DNA of 64,000 nucleotides, taken from contig NC_079232.1 in assembly GCF_028502605.1 (NCBI RefSeq), positions 1,364,001-1,428,000 of the forward strand, given 5' to 3'. Made by a program: the position numbers and the translations under genes. This DNA comes from Trichoderma breve (Eukaryota; Ascomycota; Sordariomycetes; Hypocreales; Hypocreaceae). This document shows positions 46,107-57,002 of this stretch, in pieces; position 1 is the stretch's first letter, and every line of letters starts with the position of its first letter. Under the pieces are notes generated by a model. That model had not been told where the DNA came from and ran no database searches. It worked only from the letters and a program-made list of their open reading frames with translations.

Positions 46107-49100
46107 TCATGAATACTCGTCGTCATCATCATCCCCCCAACCACCTCCGGAATAATCTATAGGAGACTTGCCCGCCCACTTATTATCTTGTGAAGCTGCA
46201 GCCGGCTTTATCGGCGTAGACGGTCCAGAGAACAGCGGAGCAGGGGCCATGCCATTAGGGAATTGCTGCATCGAGGCATCGTTATTGGTATGCGCTGGTG
46301 CTTGGCTAATCGCCTGGTTGTTTGATGGCAGAAACTTCAGGTCAGACGATATCGTAGAGACTGATGCCGCATCTGATGCATCACGACTATGCATTGTAGA
46401 ACCTCCCGGCACAGCTTGTTGAAATTGCATTTGCTGCTGAGCCATCGGAGCTGGTTGTCCGCTTTGGAAGCCCATGGGATACTGCTGACCTCCCGCTTGC
46501 ATATGGAATGACTGGTTTGCACCCGGCATTGGCTGTGGAATAGGCACAGGGGGGAAAGTATGCTGCGGCTTCTGAACCACCGGGCTCTGGGCAGCGGATT
46601 TGGATCCACTACTCTTGAACCACTTTCCCCATGATTTTCTATTCTCCTTGGGACTAGTAGGAGACGTCTGTTGTTGCATTTGCAGGGGTGGAAGAGGACC
46701 AGGCTGAGCCACTGAAGGCGAGTTGGGAAAGTTCTGGGGAAGTACCTGTTGCTGGTGGTACTGCTGCGGAAGCGGCTGTGCATGCTGACCAACTGGTAAT
46801 CCCTGCATAGGCATTGCCTGAGTCTGAATTTGGCCTGGTTGCAAGATCGGACCCCCTTGGTTCAGAGGAGGAGCCGACAGTGGCGCAATATGCATCTGAG
46901 GGGCTTGGCCATATGCCAGCTGCTGCCCCGGAGGAGCCACTGCTTGAGGTGGTGGCATTCCCTGGCCTTGGATAACATTCTGCTGTAAAGGTATCCTCTG
47001 ACCCTGGATAGCATTCTGCTGCAATGGCATTGCTTGGCCTTGGATGTTCTGCTGCAGAAGCATTGCTTGGCCTTGGATAGCTTGGCCTTGATTGACATTT
47101 TGGCGAAGCGGCTGTACATTGCCTGGCGGCATCTGCGACATCATTTGTGGCTGCTGGTTATTCTGTGGTACTTGTTGTGCCTGAGTCTGTTGAGGAACCG
47201 GGGCCGGAGCCCCTTGCACAAACTGCTGCTGAGGTCCGCGTTTATCCAACGGAGACGTGAGCGTCGCAAAAGGAGGAGGTTTAGTAAGAACCTTTCTCTG
47301 GTTAACTTTCAACGGAGCTACGGCTGCGGCATGCTGAGTCTCGTCATGCTCCTGAATACTAGTCAAGAGATGACTAGATGAAGAAGGCCCCATGTTCGTG
47401 GGAGACTGTGGCGCATTTTGGATGGGCACATCGCCCGGCCTGGATTGACGTAGCGATTGGGACCGTTGCACCCCAGCTTGTCTTTGATCTGAGCTTGGTT
47501 GCATCTGAGGTTGGGGAGATGCCATGCCCTGTGAATTCCCCCCCATCACATTTGCCAGCTGTTGTTGTGGCATTGAGTGCCTCTTTGACCTATCGTGCCC
47601 AGCGCCAACAGGAGATGCGGATGGTTGTTTCCCATTGGGATTCGGAGCACCGCCATGAATTGGAGACTGGAGTGGCTCTTGAGAGGGGGGTCTCCCCAGT
47701 GCTGTATTCAAAGGGGGTACTGAGGATGAACTCTGAGAGCCAGGTGTGGAGGCAAAGTAGGCGGAAGAATTCGCAGATCCTCTTCGAGACTCTAGCGGAG
47801 ATGGTGTTTCCATTGGAAGGCCAGATGAAGAACTCTCCGATCGAGATCGTATGGGAGACACTGGCAGAATCTCATCTTGAGTTCCCCGGCGCTGGACAGG
47901 CCGCATTTGAGGCGGTGGTGATTGGTGGCTCGCAAAATTAGCATAAACCCCTGGATGGGCGACACTCTGCGGTCTGGGAGGCTGCGAGTTTTGTACTGGA
48001 ACAGCATTCTGTCGCGGGTCACCTCCTGATTGATAAGATGGCCTACGTTGCTGTTGAAGATGTTGTGCCGGGCCAGCCGTGGCCGAACGTGGCGCCATTC
48101 CAGCCGGTACTATCACAGACCCGGGAGGCGGAGGGCCTGTTCTGATAGGCATCTGTTGCGGCCGACCTGGAGCAGGCCCCGCTGACTGGTGCTGAAGAAC
48201 AGGCATTGCACTTGCAGGCCTCATAGGTTGTTGGCTCTGCAGTGGTCCATATGGGGCCGCGACCGGCGGACCGTCGTCGAGCGGATATGGTGCTGTGACT
48301 GTACGAGCAATTGGCGGCTGGGGCATCGTCACCGGTTCTACTGGGTAGGGAGGCTGAGCTGCGACTTTGAGTGGGACGGGGGGTGCAGCATATTGTTGAG
48401 CAATCTGTAGATTAGATTTCGATGGGCCTGGTTCCGTTGTATATGGTCGTTGTATAGGAGCGGGAGGTTGAGCAGTTGCGATGCCAAAAGGTTGCTGAGC
48501 TGGAGCTGGGGGGTTCTGTGGTGGAATTTGCTGTGCGACAACTGGGGCCGGAGCTGGGACTGGAGCTGGAGCTGGAGTCGGGACGGGGGCGGGTGTCATA
48601 GAAGGCGGGTGTTGTCCATGTGCAACAAGTCTATACCCCGATGATCGAGCATCTCTATTAGTAGGGTCTGTACCAGAACCTTGCTCCGCGCCTTTTATGG
48701 CATCCTGTCCCTCCGGCGCCTGTCCAGGTTTTCCTCGAGCAGGCCGAAGAACGGAAGGGTATTTGACCACTCCGGGAACAGAGTTATCTTGAAGTTGTGC
48801 GTCATTTTGCCCCTCGGGAGCCACAGGGGTATTAGGAGTCGGTGCCGGGGGCTGCTGTTGTTGTTGCTGGACGACTGAGTTTCGAGCCGGCTTCAGAACA
48901 GAGGGAAATCGGTCAACCGGTGGCGTGGACTCGGTACTCGGCCTCATGCTCAAGTTCAGCGACGCCTCTCGTTGCAGAGCTGGGCTCATTATCCGTGCCG
49001 GAAGTGCGTTCGCGAGCTGTACGGTTTGCTGAAAAGCTTGGCCTGGCGCATAAGCTTGATAGTCCTCCTGTGTCTGGCCTCTGCCAGCATAGGCATTGTA

Positions 49101-50297
49101 AGCGGCGCTGGATTCTCGAAGTGTCGGTTTCCTGGCAATCTTGAACTGGTTTGGGACGTCATTGCCTTGTTCTTGAGATGGGCTCTGAGCCTCGCTCTGC
49201 TGCTGCTGTTGCTGCTGCAGCTCCCTTTGCAACTCTTCTTCTTCCCGTCTCTTCCGCTCCTCTTGTCTCTGTTGCACACCACGTTGCCTCTCCTCTTGCT
49301 GTCGCCTCACCTCCTGTCGTCGGAGCTCCAGCTGTTGTTCCTCTGTCAATTTTTCTTGCCTTACAGCTCCCTCCTCCAAAGGAGTAAATTCAACCGGTAG
49401 CTCCACATAACCAGGTCGTGGTTCCGTCTCAATCGGCGCCATAACGTAGTTGTCCGCCAGTTCAATGGGGTCGGGGTGTGTCTCGACACGGGCGGATGCT
49501 GTGTGTTCCGTCGGCATCTCGGCCACAAAACCCACGGGATCAAACTGGAGATGCATCGGAATGGCGGTTTCAACAGGAAGCTCGTACATCTCATAGTGGT
49601 AGCCTCCATCATCAATTGGTGCACTCGCCTCTCCCACGATATCACTTCCCATGACATACTCCTGCGGGGATACCAATGTTGTTTGCTCCTCATGATGCAT
49701 TATAGGTGGTGGCTCAACAGCTCGTCGGTCCACGACAGTCGTAGATCCACCGGCCACAGTCTCGGTCGTCCGTGTCATTGGCGTCGTATTCTGGCTCACC
49801 ATGGGGCTGACACCTCTATTATCCGTCGATTGTCCACTCTTTAGCTCTCCCACAACCGTCCTCCTCGCGGCCTCCTCCTCCTCTTCATTCAGCGGGCTTA
49901 CATCCGTATATGCGCCTGGGCCTAGAAACATGAAGTTCTCGGGCTGAAACACTCCCTCCTCTTCCTCGGCCTCCTCCACATGACTGTCCTCCCTCCCGAA
50001 ATCGTCCTCCCAGACTGCACTGACGGGCTGCGCCGTTGCGGACATGCGCGATCTCCATCCATCTCTGTCTTCAGCGCGGCCGGTCCCGCTGACGCTGGCA
50101 TGTCGTTTGACTTGTTGCTGCGACTCGAGCCGCTCCTCGGGTGCAAGGTCTGGCGCCGGAGACCTGGCGTCGATATAGTCGGGAAACTCGTCGCCCGCAT
50201 TAGGGAAATGGTACTGGACATGACCAGTAGGCTTGTATCGGTAGAGCCATCGACTGCCGTCATAGTCCCACTCCCAGCCAGTTGGGAGAGTGGCCAT
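46107..50297 (-). CDS. Large WW-domain, Gln/Pro-rich protein
   Basis: Intronless, 1396 residues. A single WW domain lies at the extreme N terminus (about residues 4-37: LPTGWEWDYDGSRWLYRY, then HVQYHFP), with the first Trp, central aromatic block and final Pro present. WW domains bind Pro-rich ligands; the protein's own Pro-rich tracts could be intramolecular partners. The rest is predicted disordered: a charged Glu/Arg/Gln helix-like stretch at about 310-370 ending in poly-Gln, then long Gln/Pro-rich sequence, a tandem 12-residue repeat (own entry), a basic-aromatic motif KSWGKWFKSS near 1220 and an acidic tail (GWGDDDDDEYS). I recognise it only as a conserved type of fungal hypothetical protein; function unknown. 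The start has good context (GGCCATG on the coding strand runs AGTGGCCATG reversed). Confidence 0.85.
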   Translation of the reverse strand: MATLPTGWEWDYDGSRWLYRYKPTGHVQYHFPNAGDEFPDYIDARSPAPDLAPEERLESQQQVKRHASVSGTGRAEDRDGWRSRMSATAQPVSAVWEDDFGREDSHVEEAEEEEGVFQPENFMFLGPGAYTDVSPLNEEEEEAARRTVVGELKSGQSTDNRGVSPMVSQNTTPMTRTTETVAGGSTTVVDRRAVEPPPIMHHEEQTTLVSPQEYVMGSDIVGEASAPIDDGGYHYEMYELPVETAIPMHLQFDPVGFVAEMPTEHTASARVETHPDPIELADNYVMAPIETEPRPGYVELPVEFTPLEEGAVRQEKLTEEQQLELRRQEVRRQQEERQRGVQQRQEERKRREEEELQRELQQQQQQQSEAQSPSQEQGNDVPNQFKIARKPTLRESSAAYNAYAGRGQTQEDYQAYAPGQAFQQTVQLANALPARIMSPALQREASLNLSMRPSTESTPPVDRFPSVLKPARNSVVQQQQQQPPAPTPNTPVAPEGQNDAQLQDNSVPGVVKYPSVLRPARGKPGQAPEGQDAIKGAEQGSGTDPTNRDARSSGYRLVAHGQHPPSMTPAPVPTPAPAPVPAPAPVVAQQIPPQNPPAPAQQPFGIATAQPPAPIQRPYTTEPGPSKSNLQIAQQYAAPPVPLKVAAQPPYPVEPVTMPQPPIARTVTAPYPLDDGPPVAAPYGPLQSQQPMRPASAMPVLQHQSAGPAPGRPQQMPIRTGPPPPGSVIVPAGMAPRSATAGPAQHLQQQRRPSYQSGGDPRQNAVPVQNSQPPRPQSVAHPGVYANFASHQSPPPQMRPVQRRGTQDEILPVSPIRSRSESSSSGLPMETPSPLESRRGSANSSAYFASTPGSQSSSSVPPLNTALGRPPSQEPLQSPIHGGAPNPNGKQPSASPVGAGHDRSKRHSMPQQQLANVMGGNSQGMASPQPQMQPSSDQRQAGVQRSQSLRQSRPGDVPIQNAPQSPTNMGPSSSSHLLTSIQEHDETQHAAAVAPLKVNQRKVLTKPPPFATLTSPLDKRGPQQQFVQGAPAPVPQQTQAQQVPQNNQQPQMMSQMPPGNVQPLRQNVNQGQAIQGQAMLLQQNIQGQAMPLQQNAIQGQRIPLQQNVIQGQGMPPPQAVAPPGQQLAYGQAPQMHIAPLSAPPLNQGGPILQPGQIQTQAMPMQGLPVGQHAQPLPQQYHQQQVLPQNFPNSPSVAQPGPLPPLQMQQQTSPTSPKENRKSWGKWFKSSGSKSAAQSPVVQKPQHTFPPVPIPQPMPGANQSFHMQAGGQQYPMGFQSGQPAPMAQQQMQFQQAVPGGSTMHSRDASDAASVSTISSDLKFLPSNNQAISQAPAHTNNDASMQQFPNGMAPAPLFSGPSTPIKPAAASQDNKWAGKSPIDYSGGGWGDDDDDEYS
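46951..47097 (-). repeat. Tandem 12-codon repeat inside the WW-domain gene
   Basis: Four consecutive units of the pattern (N)AIQGQAMPLQQN are encoded here, roughly residues 1067-1115, with slight changes (AMLLQQN, RIPLQQN, GMPPPQ). The DNA repeats CTTGGCCTTGGAT / CTGCTGYARWGG blocks at 36-nt and nearby spacing. The array keeps the frame, so copy number can vary without breaking the gene. Confidence 0.75.
49195..49222 (-). repeat. Poly-glutamine CAG/CAA tract in the WW-domain gene
   Basis: On the coding strand this is a run of CAG and CAA codons giving about nine Gln residues, directly after a Glu/Arg/Gln-rich stretch likely to be helical. Mixed CAG/CAA codons make it less prone to slippage than a pure run. 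Confidence 0.7.
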
Positions 50298-51506
50298 GAT
50301 AAGCCGCTGCTCAGCTCTTCAGTCCAAACAGGCGACACACGCAGAAGCTGCCTCCGCCAGTCGTATCATAAATTAGAATGCAGAGCGTCTGGGCCTGAAA
50401 TGCGTATCTAAAAGCCTCGTATCGAATCGGATCGTCTCGTTCAGCCGCACCTTTGTCGCATCACCGCGGAAGAGCAAGAATCGTCAACGCTATGCATGGG
50501 GAAGCGCTGTATTTGATCGCAGCAAGAACAAGAGCCCGAGTAGCCCGGCATTCAATGTCGCTCGCAAGATGAAATGCGTCCAAACAAAGGATCCAAGCAG
50601 CAGGGACCAGAATGAGAGCGGCCGAGCTGTTCGCTGCCGGTAGATTAAAAAAGATAAAAATAAACAAAGAGCTGACAGCTTGCAAATGCAGCAAATGAAG
50701 GGCCGAGCTGAAGCTGATCCCGCTGCTAACATGCATCCAAGCCACTGCGGCTGGGGCTCTCGAAGGGGTCCAGGCGGGGGGCTGCTAACATGGAATCCAT
50801 CCATCGCTATTGGAATTGCAACTGAATCCAATGGACGCCTTGTTAGGCACACTTTCGTCAGCCTCTAGTCCATTCCTAGACAGCTTCTTTCGCCAGGGCT
50901 TTGTTCCATGAGAAGCTTCTTTGATTCGTCTACCTCTTCCATTGGTCATATCTCGACAAAGCTTCGTATAAGAGTACAACCTGGAAGCCTTTTCGCATGG
51001 GTCCGCAGCACCTGGCTTTGCCCTTGTCGTTGTCATCACCATCACAGCCCCAAATCATCATCTGGAAATCCTTTGGTTTGGCGGAGCTTTAATAACATTT
51101 ATGCCGCATCTCTCTGTGTATTACTCTAGGAAGGTAGTTGTAAATGAGTAGACGATAATGATTCTCATTGAATCGGTCGGTAACATCTGACGTTGCTCCA
51201 CAGACAAAGACTGATTTAGGACTACAAACAAAAGATACGCTGCATGCACTTCAGACGGGGTTATGTGTTTATCTAAATACTTATTTACACAAGTAGTTAT
51301 GATTTTTTTAATTGCTCTTACTATAAAACAAGACTCTGGATGACCACTCCCATGTAAAAGAACAAAATGTCGCCTCCAACCTGAAACTCTTGTCAGCATC
51401 AAAACGGGAGGCATTTGATGCAATCCGCGGGGTACTCGAATCTCCTCTTCCCCCCTCCGAATTGACATATCTTACCTGTACTTATTCCACCTCTTTCTTT
51501 GTTCAA
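50298..51506. other. Divergent intergenic region between the WW-domain gene and HET gene 2
   Basis: About 1.2 kb holding two divergent promoters. The left half (50298-50870) is GC-rich with unsupported minus-strand open frames; the right half (51120-51480) is AT-rich. No RNA gene or mobile element was recognised. Confidence 0.45.
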
Positions 51507-53870
51507 ATGGAATCCGTCGCAGTCTCTATTCAAGACGTTATTAATACAGCAAATCATGCAAGGGCAGATCAAATAGATGTAGATTATTTTGCGTCTGACA
51601 CGTCCAACTGCACTTTAAATTGCCCAAAACCTTCCGATGACAGGTAAGTATTAGCCCATACTCAAAATACACTTCCAAACATGGATATTATCCCACTAAG
51701 ATCTTTCGACTACCCTTCCCTATAGGCATCGTAAAGCCGCCTCGTTTAACAGAGCCTCGTTCCAGTTCGACCATGTCACTCTTTCGGCAGGCCGTGGGTG
51801 CAGAGGATGCAAATTTCTGAGCCTCCTCTTATCGGGAATGTTCGAAGCCTACCCGGAATTCAGCCCGGACAATACGCAACTGAGATGGACTGAAGCACAA
51901 TTTACACTAGAAGTCACACCCCAAAATGAGAGTCCTCGACATATTCAGTTCTTTTATCCTAGAGGTTAGCTAGCTTTAGACGTTAACCCGATGTAAGATT
52001 TATGAATGGATTCCATTGACCAGCTAACCTCTGGATAGGTGCAAAGATGAGAGTCTTCGGCATGCCTCCGTCAGGCCTATTGACTGGAGACACATCTTCT
52101 TCCACGTCTTTCGATAGAGCAACCAAACTGATAAAACAGTGTGAAGATGGTCACTCGAACTGCAACTCTGGGCGAAACGTCCCACTTCCCAAAAGACTCC
52201 TTCACGTAGCTAAAATCAGCAACTCTAACGCTGATGTTGGGATAAAACTTGTGACGACTGAAGGCAAGACTGGAACATACGCTTGCCTTTCTCATTGCTG
52301 GGGTGATCCGACGCTGATCCATACAAAAACATTATCATCCACCATCGACGAGTATTTCGACTTTATTCCATGGACAAAACTGCCCAAGACGTTTCAAGAT
52401 GCTGTCATCCTATGCCGAAAATTCTGCATCGAATATCTATGGATCGATTCTCTTTGCATCATCCAGGATTCTCGCAGTGACTGGGAAGTAGAATCTACCA
52501 AGATGGGCAACATATATCGAAATAGCTACATCACCATAGCTGCATCCGCATCCCCCGGCTCCTTTGGCGGATGTTTCTCCAAGACGAGACCGGATCACTG
52601 CATCGTCATAAAAGAACCAGAACAACCAGATGTATATGTCGGCATCAGGGATTGCAACGGCGCAGGAAAGAATACCAAAAATATGGAGGCATCCTTCTTC
52701 AAGCACTTCCCTCTCTTCAGTCGCGCATGGGTGTACCAAGAACGAATGCTCTCTCGCCGCCTTCTCTACTGCAATAAATCCGAGTTCCAAGTCGGATGCC
52801 AGGAAACACTCCAATGCGAATGCGGCTCCGGCCAGATAGCCCCCCATTTCTCGCCCGCCCCGAGAGGTTTGAATGTTGCGAGTCTCAAGGGGCCGGCGAG
52901 TTTGAAGCCAGACGAGCATGGCGGCGGCCTTGTCGGTCAGGATTTTACCAGTCTTCTGTACCGAAATTGGATGGAAGTCGTCGAAACATATGCAAAGCTC
53001 AATCTGACCAAGGGATCCGACAAACTTCCTGCGCTCTCCGCGACGGCTAGGATTCTTGCTGAAAACATGGGAGATGGGTATTTGGCGGGCATCTGGCGCA
53101 GTACCTTGATGGAGGGTTTACTCTGGTATGTAAGAGCACCGCTCTCAAAGCATCGACCAAGGGGCGAAGACTGGAGAGCGCCATCCTGGTCATGGGCAAG
53201 CATCGATTCACCATCCGGGCTGGGCTTCATCGCTCCAGCAACAAGATTCTCAAAATCATTTGAAGGAAAAATCGAAGCTGCAGAATGTGTCGTGGCCGGG
53301 CAAGATGATTATGGCCAAGTGACTTCTGGCTTCATCCGCCTCAAGGCATCCCTAGGACGCACATTCTGGCGTATTCGCTGTCGAGGGTGCACCACACCGG
53401 CCGGTAGGAAAGGCAAGGCCGGCTTCCCCCGCGCAGATTATACTCTTTATACGAATGAAACGTTTCCATTACCAGCAAAAGGTTGGGTGCCTTGCGAATT
53501 CAGGGAGCCACGGCTGGATGTTATGGGTGCAAGTCTTGGCTTCTTTGCTGATGCACTGATTGACGACATGACCCGATACGGCTTCTTTTCGTGCATTGGT
53601 AAAGGGTCGTGTAAGCTGGCCCCATGCTATCTGCTATATGTTCATCGTTTTGAAGGACGAGGTGGTGGAGTACGAAAGGCGAAAACTGGCGAAAGGGGAA
53701 TTGATGCAGATGCTTTTCTGGTGTTGGCAGAAGTAAAGGGCCAGCCTGATACCTTTGAAAGAATAGGGCTGTTGACGATTACACACATTGCGCAGGCGAA
53801 GAGGGAGGAGTGGTTCCAAAACGTCTGGTCAGCGATCTTGGAACCAGAAAAGAGGGTTACACTCATCTAG
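51507..53870 (+). CDS. HET-domain (heterokaryon incompatibility) protein 2
   Basis: Predicted 735 residues; exons 51507-51643, 51726-51964 and 52039-53870, all joining in frame. The N terminus has GRGCRGCKFL, the Cys-rich start common in HET proteins. The HET core shows YACLSHCWG (206-214), LPKTFQDAVILCRKF, LWIDSLCIIQD (259-269), YITIAASASP and SRAWVYQERMLSRRLLYC. Downstream are WRAPSWSWASIDSP and a Cys-rich patch (RCRGCTT). In the core it resembles the HET gene at 38612-40989, but the flanks differ, so they are paralogues of the family and not a recent duplicate. Role in non-self recognition is inferred from the domain only. It is divergent from the WW-domain gene and convergent with the MscS gene. 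Confidence 0.92.
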
Positions 53871-54422
53871 AAGTTGACGATTACCTCGAGCCTCTTCAAG
53901 AGACTTGAATTCAACTCAAAGTTTAAAGAGAGTTCATCGATGCCAGAAATAGGATATCATGCCTGGCTATTCAATTGTTCTAGCAAGTGCTCGTGGCTGC
54001 TTTATACATCTAATCTACACGTGTAGTTTCTGCGTTCCGTTCTCTAATTCATCCATAACATATTAGCCATTATATGGATGCAACGTATTTCGCTGCTTCC
54101 ATTCACCCGTCTCAGCCAGTGAGCACCGCTTTATCCATTCAAATAAATCATCATTTTGCGCCACCGATAATATTTGTCCAAAGACAATCTGCCCATCCGG
54201 TTGTCCGCCATAAAAGAAAAATGCAGTGCTAAGCTTGCTAGCGTGATAAAGGAGAGTAAGTAAATCGCTTCAACCAGAATAAACCCAATGACAACGTTCA
54301 AGGTTTGGCCCCAGCAAACCATTCAATCTATGCTCTAAATTCATTAAATAAAGGAAAAACAAAGGAGAAGGCAGAAACTGGGGGCCGGCCGTCAATATCA
54401 TAAAATGGAGTGCACCACAGGC
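53871..54422. other. Convergent 3' regions of HET gene 2 and the MscS gene
   Basis: These 552 bases separate two genes that face each other; AT-rich with no supported open frame. The 63-codon frame at 54131-54322 (-) encodes a short hydrophobic stretch but has nothing to support it. Confidence 0.5.
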
Positions 54423-57002
54423 TTAGACCATGTCCCTGTGACTGTTGATGCTCCTAGTTCCGCTCCGTGCCCGCCCAAAGAAGCGAGACCGCGATTGGTT
54501 TTGAGAGTCGACTGACATGGCTGGGGCCAGTGCTGATGTAGTAGAGGCTTGAGCCACTGCGTCAGATTCCTCCTGCAGTCCCCTCTCCTTCTCTCGGATA
54601 GAAGCCATCCTCTGCATGTGGACATGTTCTCGTCGCTTCTCAAACACATCTTGGAACCCTCCAGTGATAGGTTCTTGATTCGGCACACTGCGAATGCTCG
54701 AGGTAGCGCGAGGTCGGCCCTGGGACTGAGTATCGCTGTTGCTGCTACCGTATGCAGGCGGTGCAGGCATATTTGCCCAGTACATTGGATGCTCTCGGCT
54801 TCCACCAGGGTCGACTCGAAGGGGTGCCTCGATGCCTACCTGGACCATCTGGTACATGAGCTCTGTGACAAATTTGTTGTGGCGGTTCAATCGAAGAAGT
54901 TCGTTTTGGAAGCTGCTCTTGTGGAAGAAGACCACGTTCATAGTGCACGATCGTACTTCTTTGAAGCCAGTCATCTCGGTGATGATGCTTGGCTGGTAAT
55001 CCCGCTTGTTGTCCTTGACGAAGTCTAACATCCTGGCTTTGAGGTCGTCGATCAAGTGAGCCGGCGTCCCAAATCGCATCTCGAGGGGGATAACGTCCGA
55101 AAGTCCGTTGGATCGTCGCTGATTGAGGATGAAGACATTGTTGAGCAGCGAGTTCGGGGCTTGGACAATGTGACCCTGCATCTTCTTGAACTCGGTATAA
55201 AGCAGTGAGATTTCAGTGACATAGTAGTCATCACCTGTCAGTGTGGCTCCGGTGTTGCCGTAGATGGTGACCCGGTCGCCCACGTCAAACGGATGTTTGA
55301 TGAAGACGAAGATGATGGACTGGAGGAATTCTTGGGCTGTCGCCTGGAGCATCCACGCCAGACCGAGAATCGAGGAGCCCGCAGACGCAAGGCCAGCGGC
55401 CGTCGAGTCTGACAGGATGGCGACGAAGACGATGATGGCAATGACGACAATGACAAACAGAAAAACTTTGTCAAGCTTTTGGATGACGGAGTCGAGATCC
55501 TTGAGTGATGCTGCGATGGCTTTCTTTTCGAGGTGAATTTCGTTGCAGACAGCCTCAAACTCATCCATAGAAATATCACCGTTGAGATCCTTGTCGAACA
55601 TGCTGAAAGCCGCTTCTGCTTCCTCTACTGTTTCAAAGCCAGCCTGTAGGTCTTCCAGATGAACAGTCTCGCGGCCCTCACGAACTACGCTACGATAGAT
55701 GAGGCGGGCTAGAGTGTGCGCCGAGCCAGTGTTGCGTAGCAGCTCAGCTACTATCTTGCGAGGGTGATTATTGTCAGCGCCTTTTCGACCCAGAAGATCG
55801 TTGCCGACTCTGCCAGCAGCGTGTCCAACTTTGCCCAGCACATGACGTGCATTGTTGTGGAAAACTTTCATGGGCGTCTGCAAGCCGCTGCTAGAGGGAT
55901 TGCCGGCGCTACCCTTCCAAAAGGCATCGGTGCTTTCGAGCTTGGACTTTGCGTATTCGAAAAGGCAGACGAGTTGGCGGATATCAGCCTTGTTGTTCTC
56001 GATTCGAGTGGCGTATGTCCGCTGGTGAAAACTTTGGGCAATCCACTGGATAAGAATCTTTTCTACAAAGTTCAGCGCGGCCAGGACGAACAGAGCAATG
56101 ATGACTTTGTTGACGACGCTGATCCAGTGCATGTGAACGTTTCCGGAATCGCCATCTGGGACGGGGGCACGATGTCCGTCCATAGTGGGCTTGAAGGAGA
56201 TGAGAATAGTGAGCCACCATAGAAACATGGCTGTGTGCAGCTCAAGACGCTGTCCAATGTCCCGCCACTTGTGGGCATTGGTCGATCCGACCATTCGAGC
56301 AACACCATGGAATAGAGACGGGATAAGATTCGTAATCATCCGCGTCACCCAAAGTGAGCACCACACAATCTCAAGCCAAATGCCAAACCACATGATGTAC
56401 ACGCCGCCTGTGCCGCCCACGGCGTGCTCAGTCCCATTGAACTTGAACGTGCCGAGCAGGACAGGAGCTAGAAGCAGGGCAGCACCAGGGATCAGGTAAA
56501 TGATATACCGAAAGAAACGAGGAAATTTGCTGATAAAGAGCCATAATTTGTAGAGGGCAGCGTCTTTGTTTTTCTTCTTCTCCGGCGCGGCTTCTGTGGG
56601 GGCTTGGTTAAAGGCATCCTCAGGCTCGGGGTTGTGATGCCGATTTCTTGTCCGTGACTTGGAGGCCTGGTCGTGTTCCTGGTTTGAGACCATGCGCTCA
56701 GCGCGGAGAAGCTCAAGATCATCGTTAAGACGATTCGCCTCAGCACGCTGGCTTATCGGTGTCACGGCACCGTTGCCGTCATCATGAGTAGGGGCCAGCG
56801 TATTTAAGGTATTGAAGGTGTCGAGTGTCGGAGCCTCATATTTTTCATCATACTTTTCGTCGTACTGGTCGTCAAACTTTCCGTCATACGCCTCACCATC
56901 GTGTTCCTCAATCCGATTCATTTCTGAAGAACCACGGTACTGATGGGAGGAGGCAGGGGCAGCAGGAGGGGGAGGGACGGGAGGGAATGGCTCTCCAGCC
57001 AT
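54423..57002 (-). CDS. EF-hand mechanosensitive channel, MscS family (Msy-type)
   Basis: Intronless, 859 residues, similar in plan to fission-yeast Msy1/Msy2, which sit in the ER and adjust calcium on hypo-osmotic shock. The N terminus is Pro-rich, followed by an acidic tandem DDQYDEKYDEKYE (44-56). Membrane segments lie at about 163-185, 200-220, 258-272 and 296-312. An EF-hand loop DKDLNGDISMDE (470-481) has the expected acidic and Gly positions, so calcium binding is likely. The pore-lining segment (513-560) leads into the MscS beta domain (FDVGDRVTIYG, about 572-582, then NSLLNNVFILNQRRS). The C-terminal tail is disordered and Arg/Ser-rich. The ATG at 57002 follows GAGAGCC in the coding sense and opens the usual Pro-rich start. 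Confidence 0.93.
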   Translation of the reverse strand: MAGEPFPPVPPPPAAPASSHQYRGSSEMNRIEEHDGEAYDGKFDDQYDEKYDEKYEAPTLDTFNTLNTLAPTHDDGNGAVTPISQRAEANRLNDDLELLRAERMVSNQEHDQASKSRTRNRHHNPEPEDAFNQAPTEAAPEKKKNKDAALYKLWLFISKFPRFFRYIIYLIPGAALLLAPVLLGTFKFNGTEHAVGGTGGVYIMWFGIWLEIVWCSLWVTRMITNLIPSLFHGVARMVGSTNAHKWRDIGQRLELHTAMFLWWLTILISFKPTMDGHRAPVPDGDSGNVHMHWISVVNKVIIALFVLAALNFVEKILIQWIAQSFHQRTYATRIENNKADIRQLVCLFEYAKSKLESTDAFWKGSAGNPSSSGLQTPMKVFHNNARHVLGKVGHAAGRVGNDLLGRKGADNNHPRKIVAELLRNTGSAHTLARLIYRSVVREGRETVHLEDLQAGFETVEEAEAAFSMFDKDLNGDISMDEFEAVCNEIHLEKKAIAASLKDLDSVIQKLDKVFLFVIVVIAIIVFVAILSDSTAAGLASAGSSILGLAWMLQATAQEFLQSIIFVFIKHPFDVGDRVTIYGNTGATLTGDDYYVTEISLLYTEFKKMQGHIVQAPNSLLNNVFILNQRRSNGLSDVIPLEMRFGTPAHLIDDLKARMLDFVKDNKRDYQPSIITEMTGFKEVRSCTMNVVFFHKSSFQNELLRLNRHNKFVTELMYQMVQVGIEAPLRVDPGGSREHPMYWANMPAPPAYGSSNSDTQSQGRPRATSSIRSVPNQEPITGGFQDVFEKRREHVHMQRMASIREKERGLQEESDAVAQASTTSALAPAMSVDSQNQSRSRFFGRARSGTRSINSHRDMV

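Noticed and set aside
49476..49844. Plus-strand open frames over the WW-domain gene
   Set aside because: They are antisense shadows of a long, well-supported minus-strand gene.
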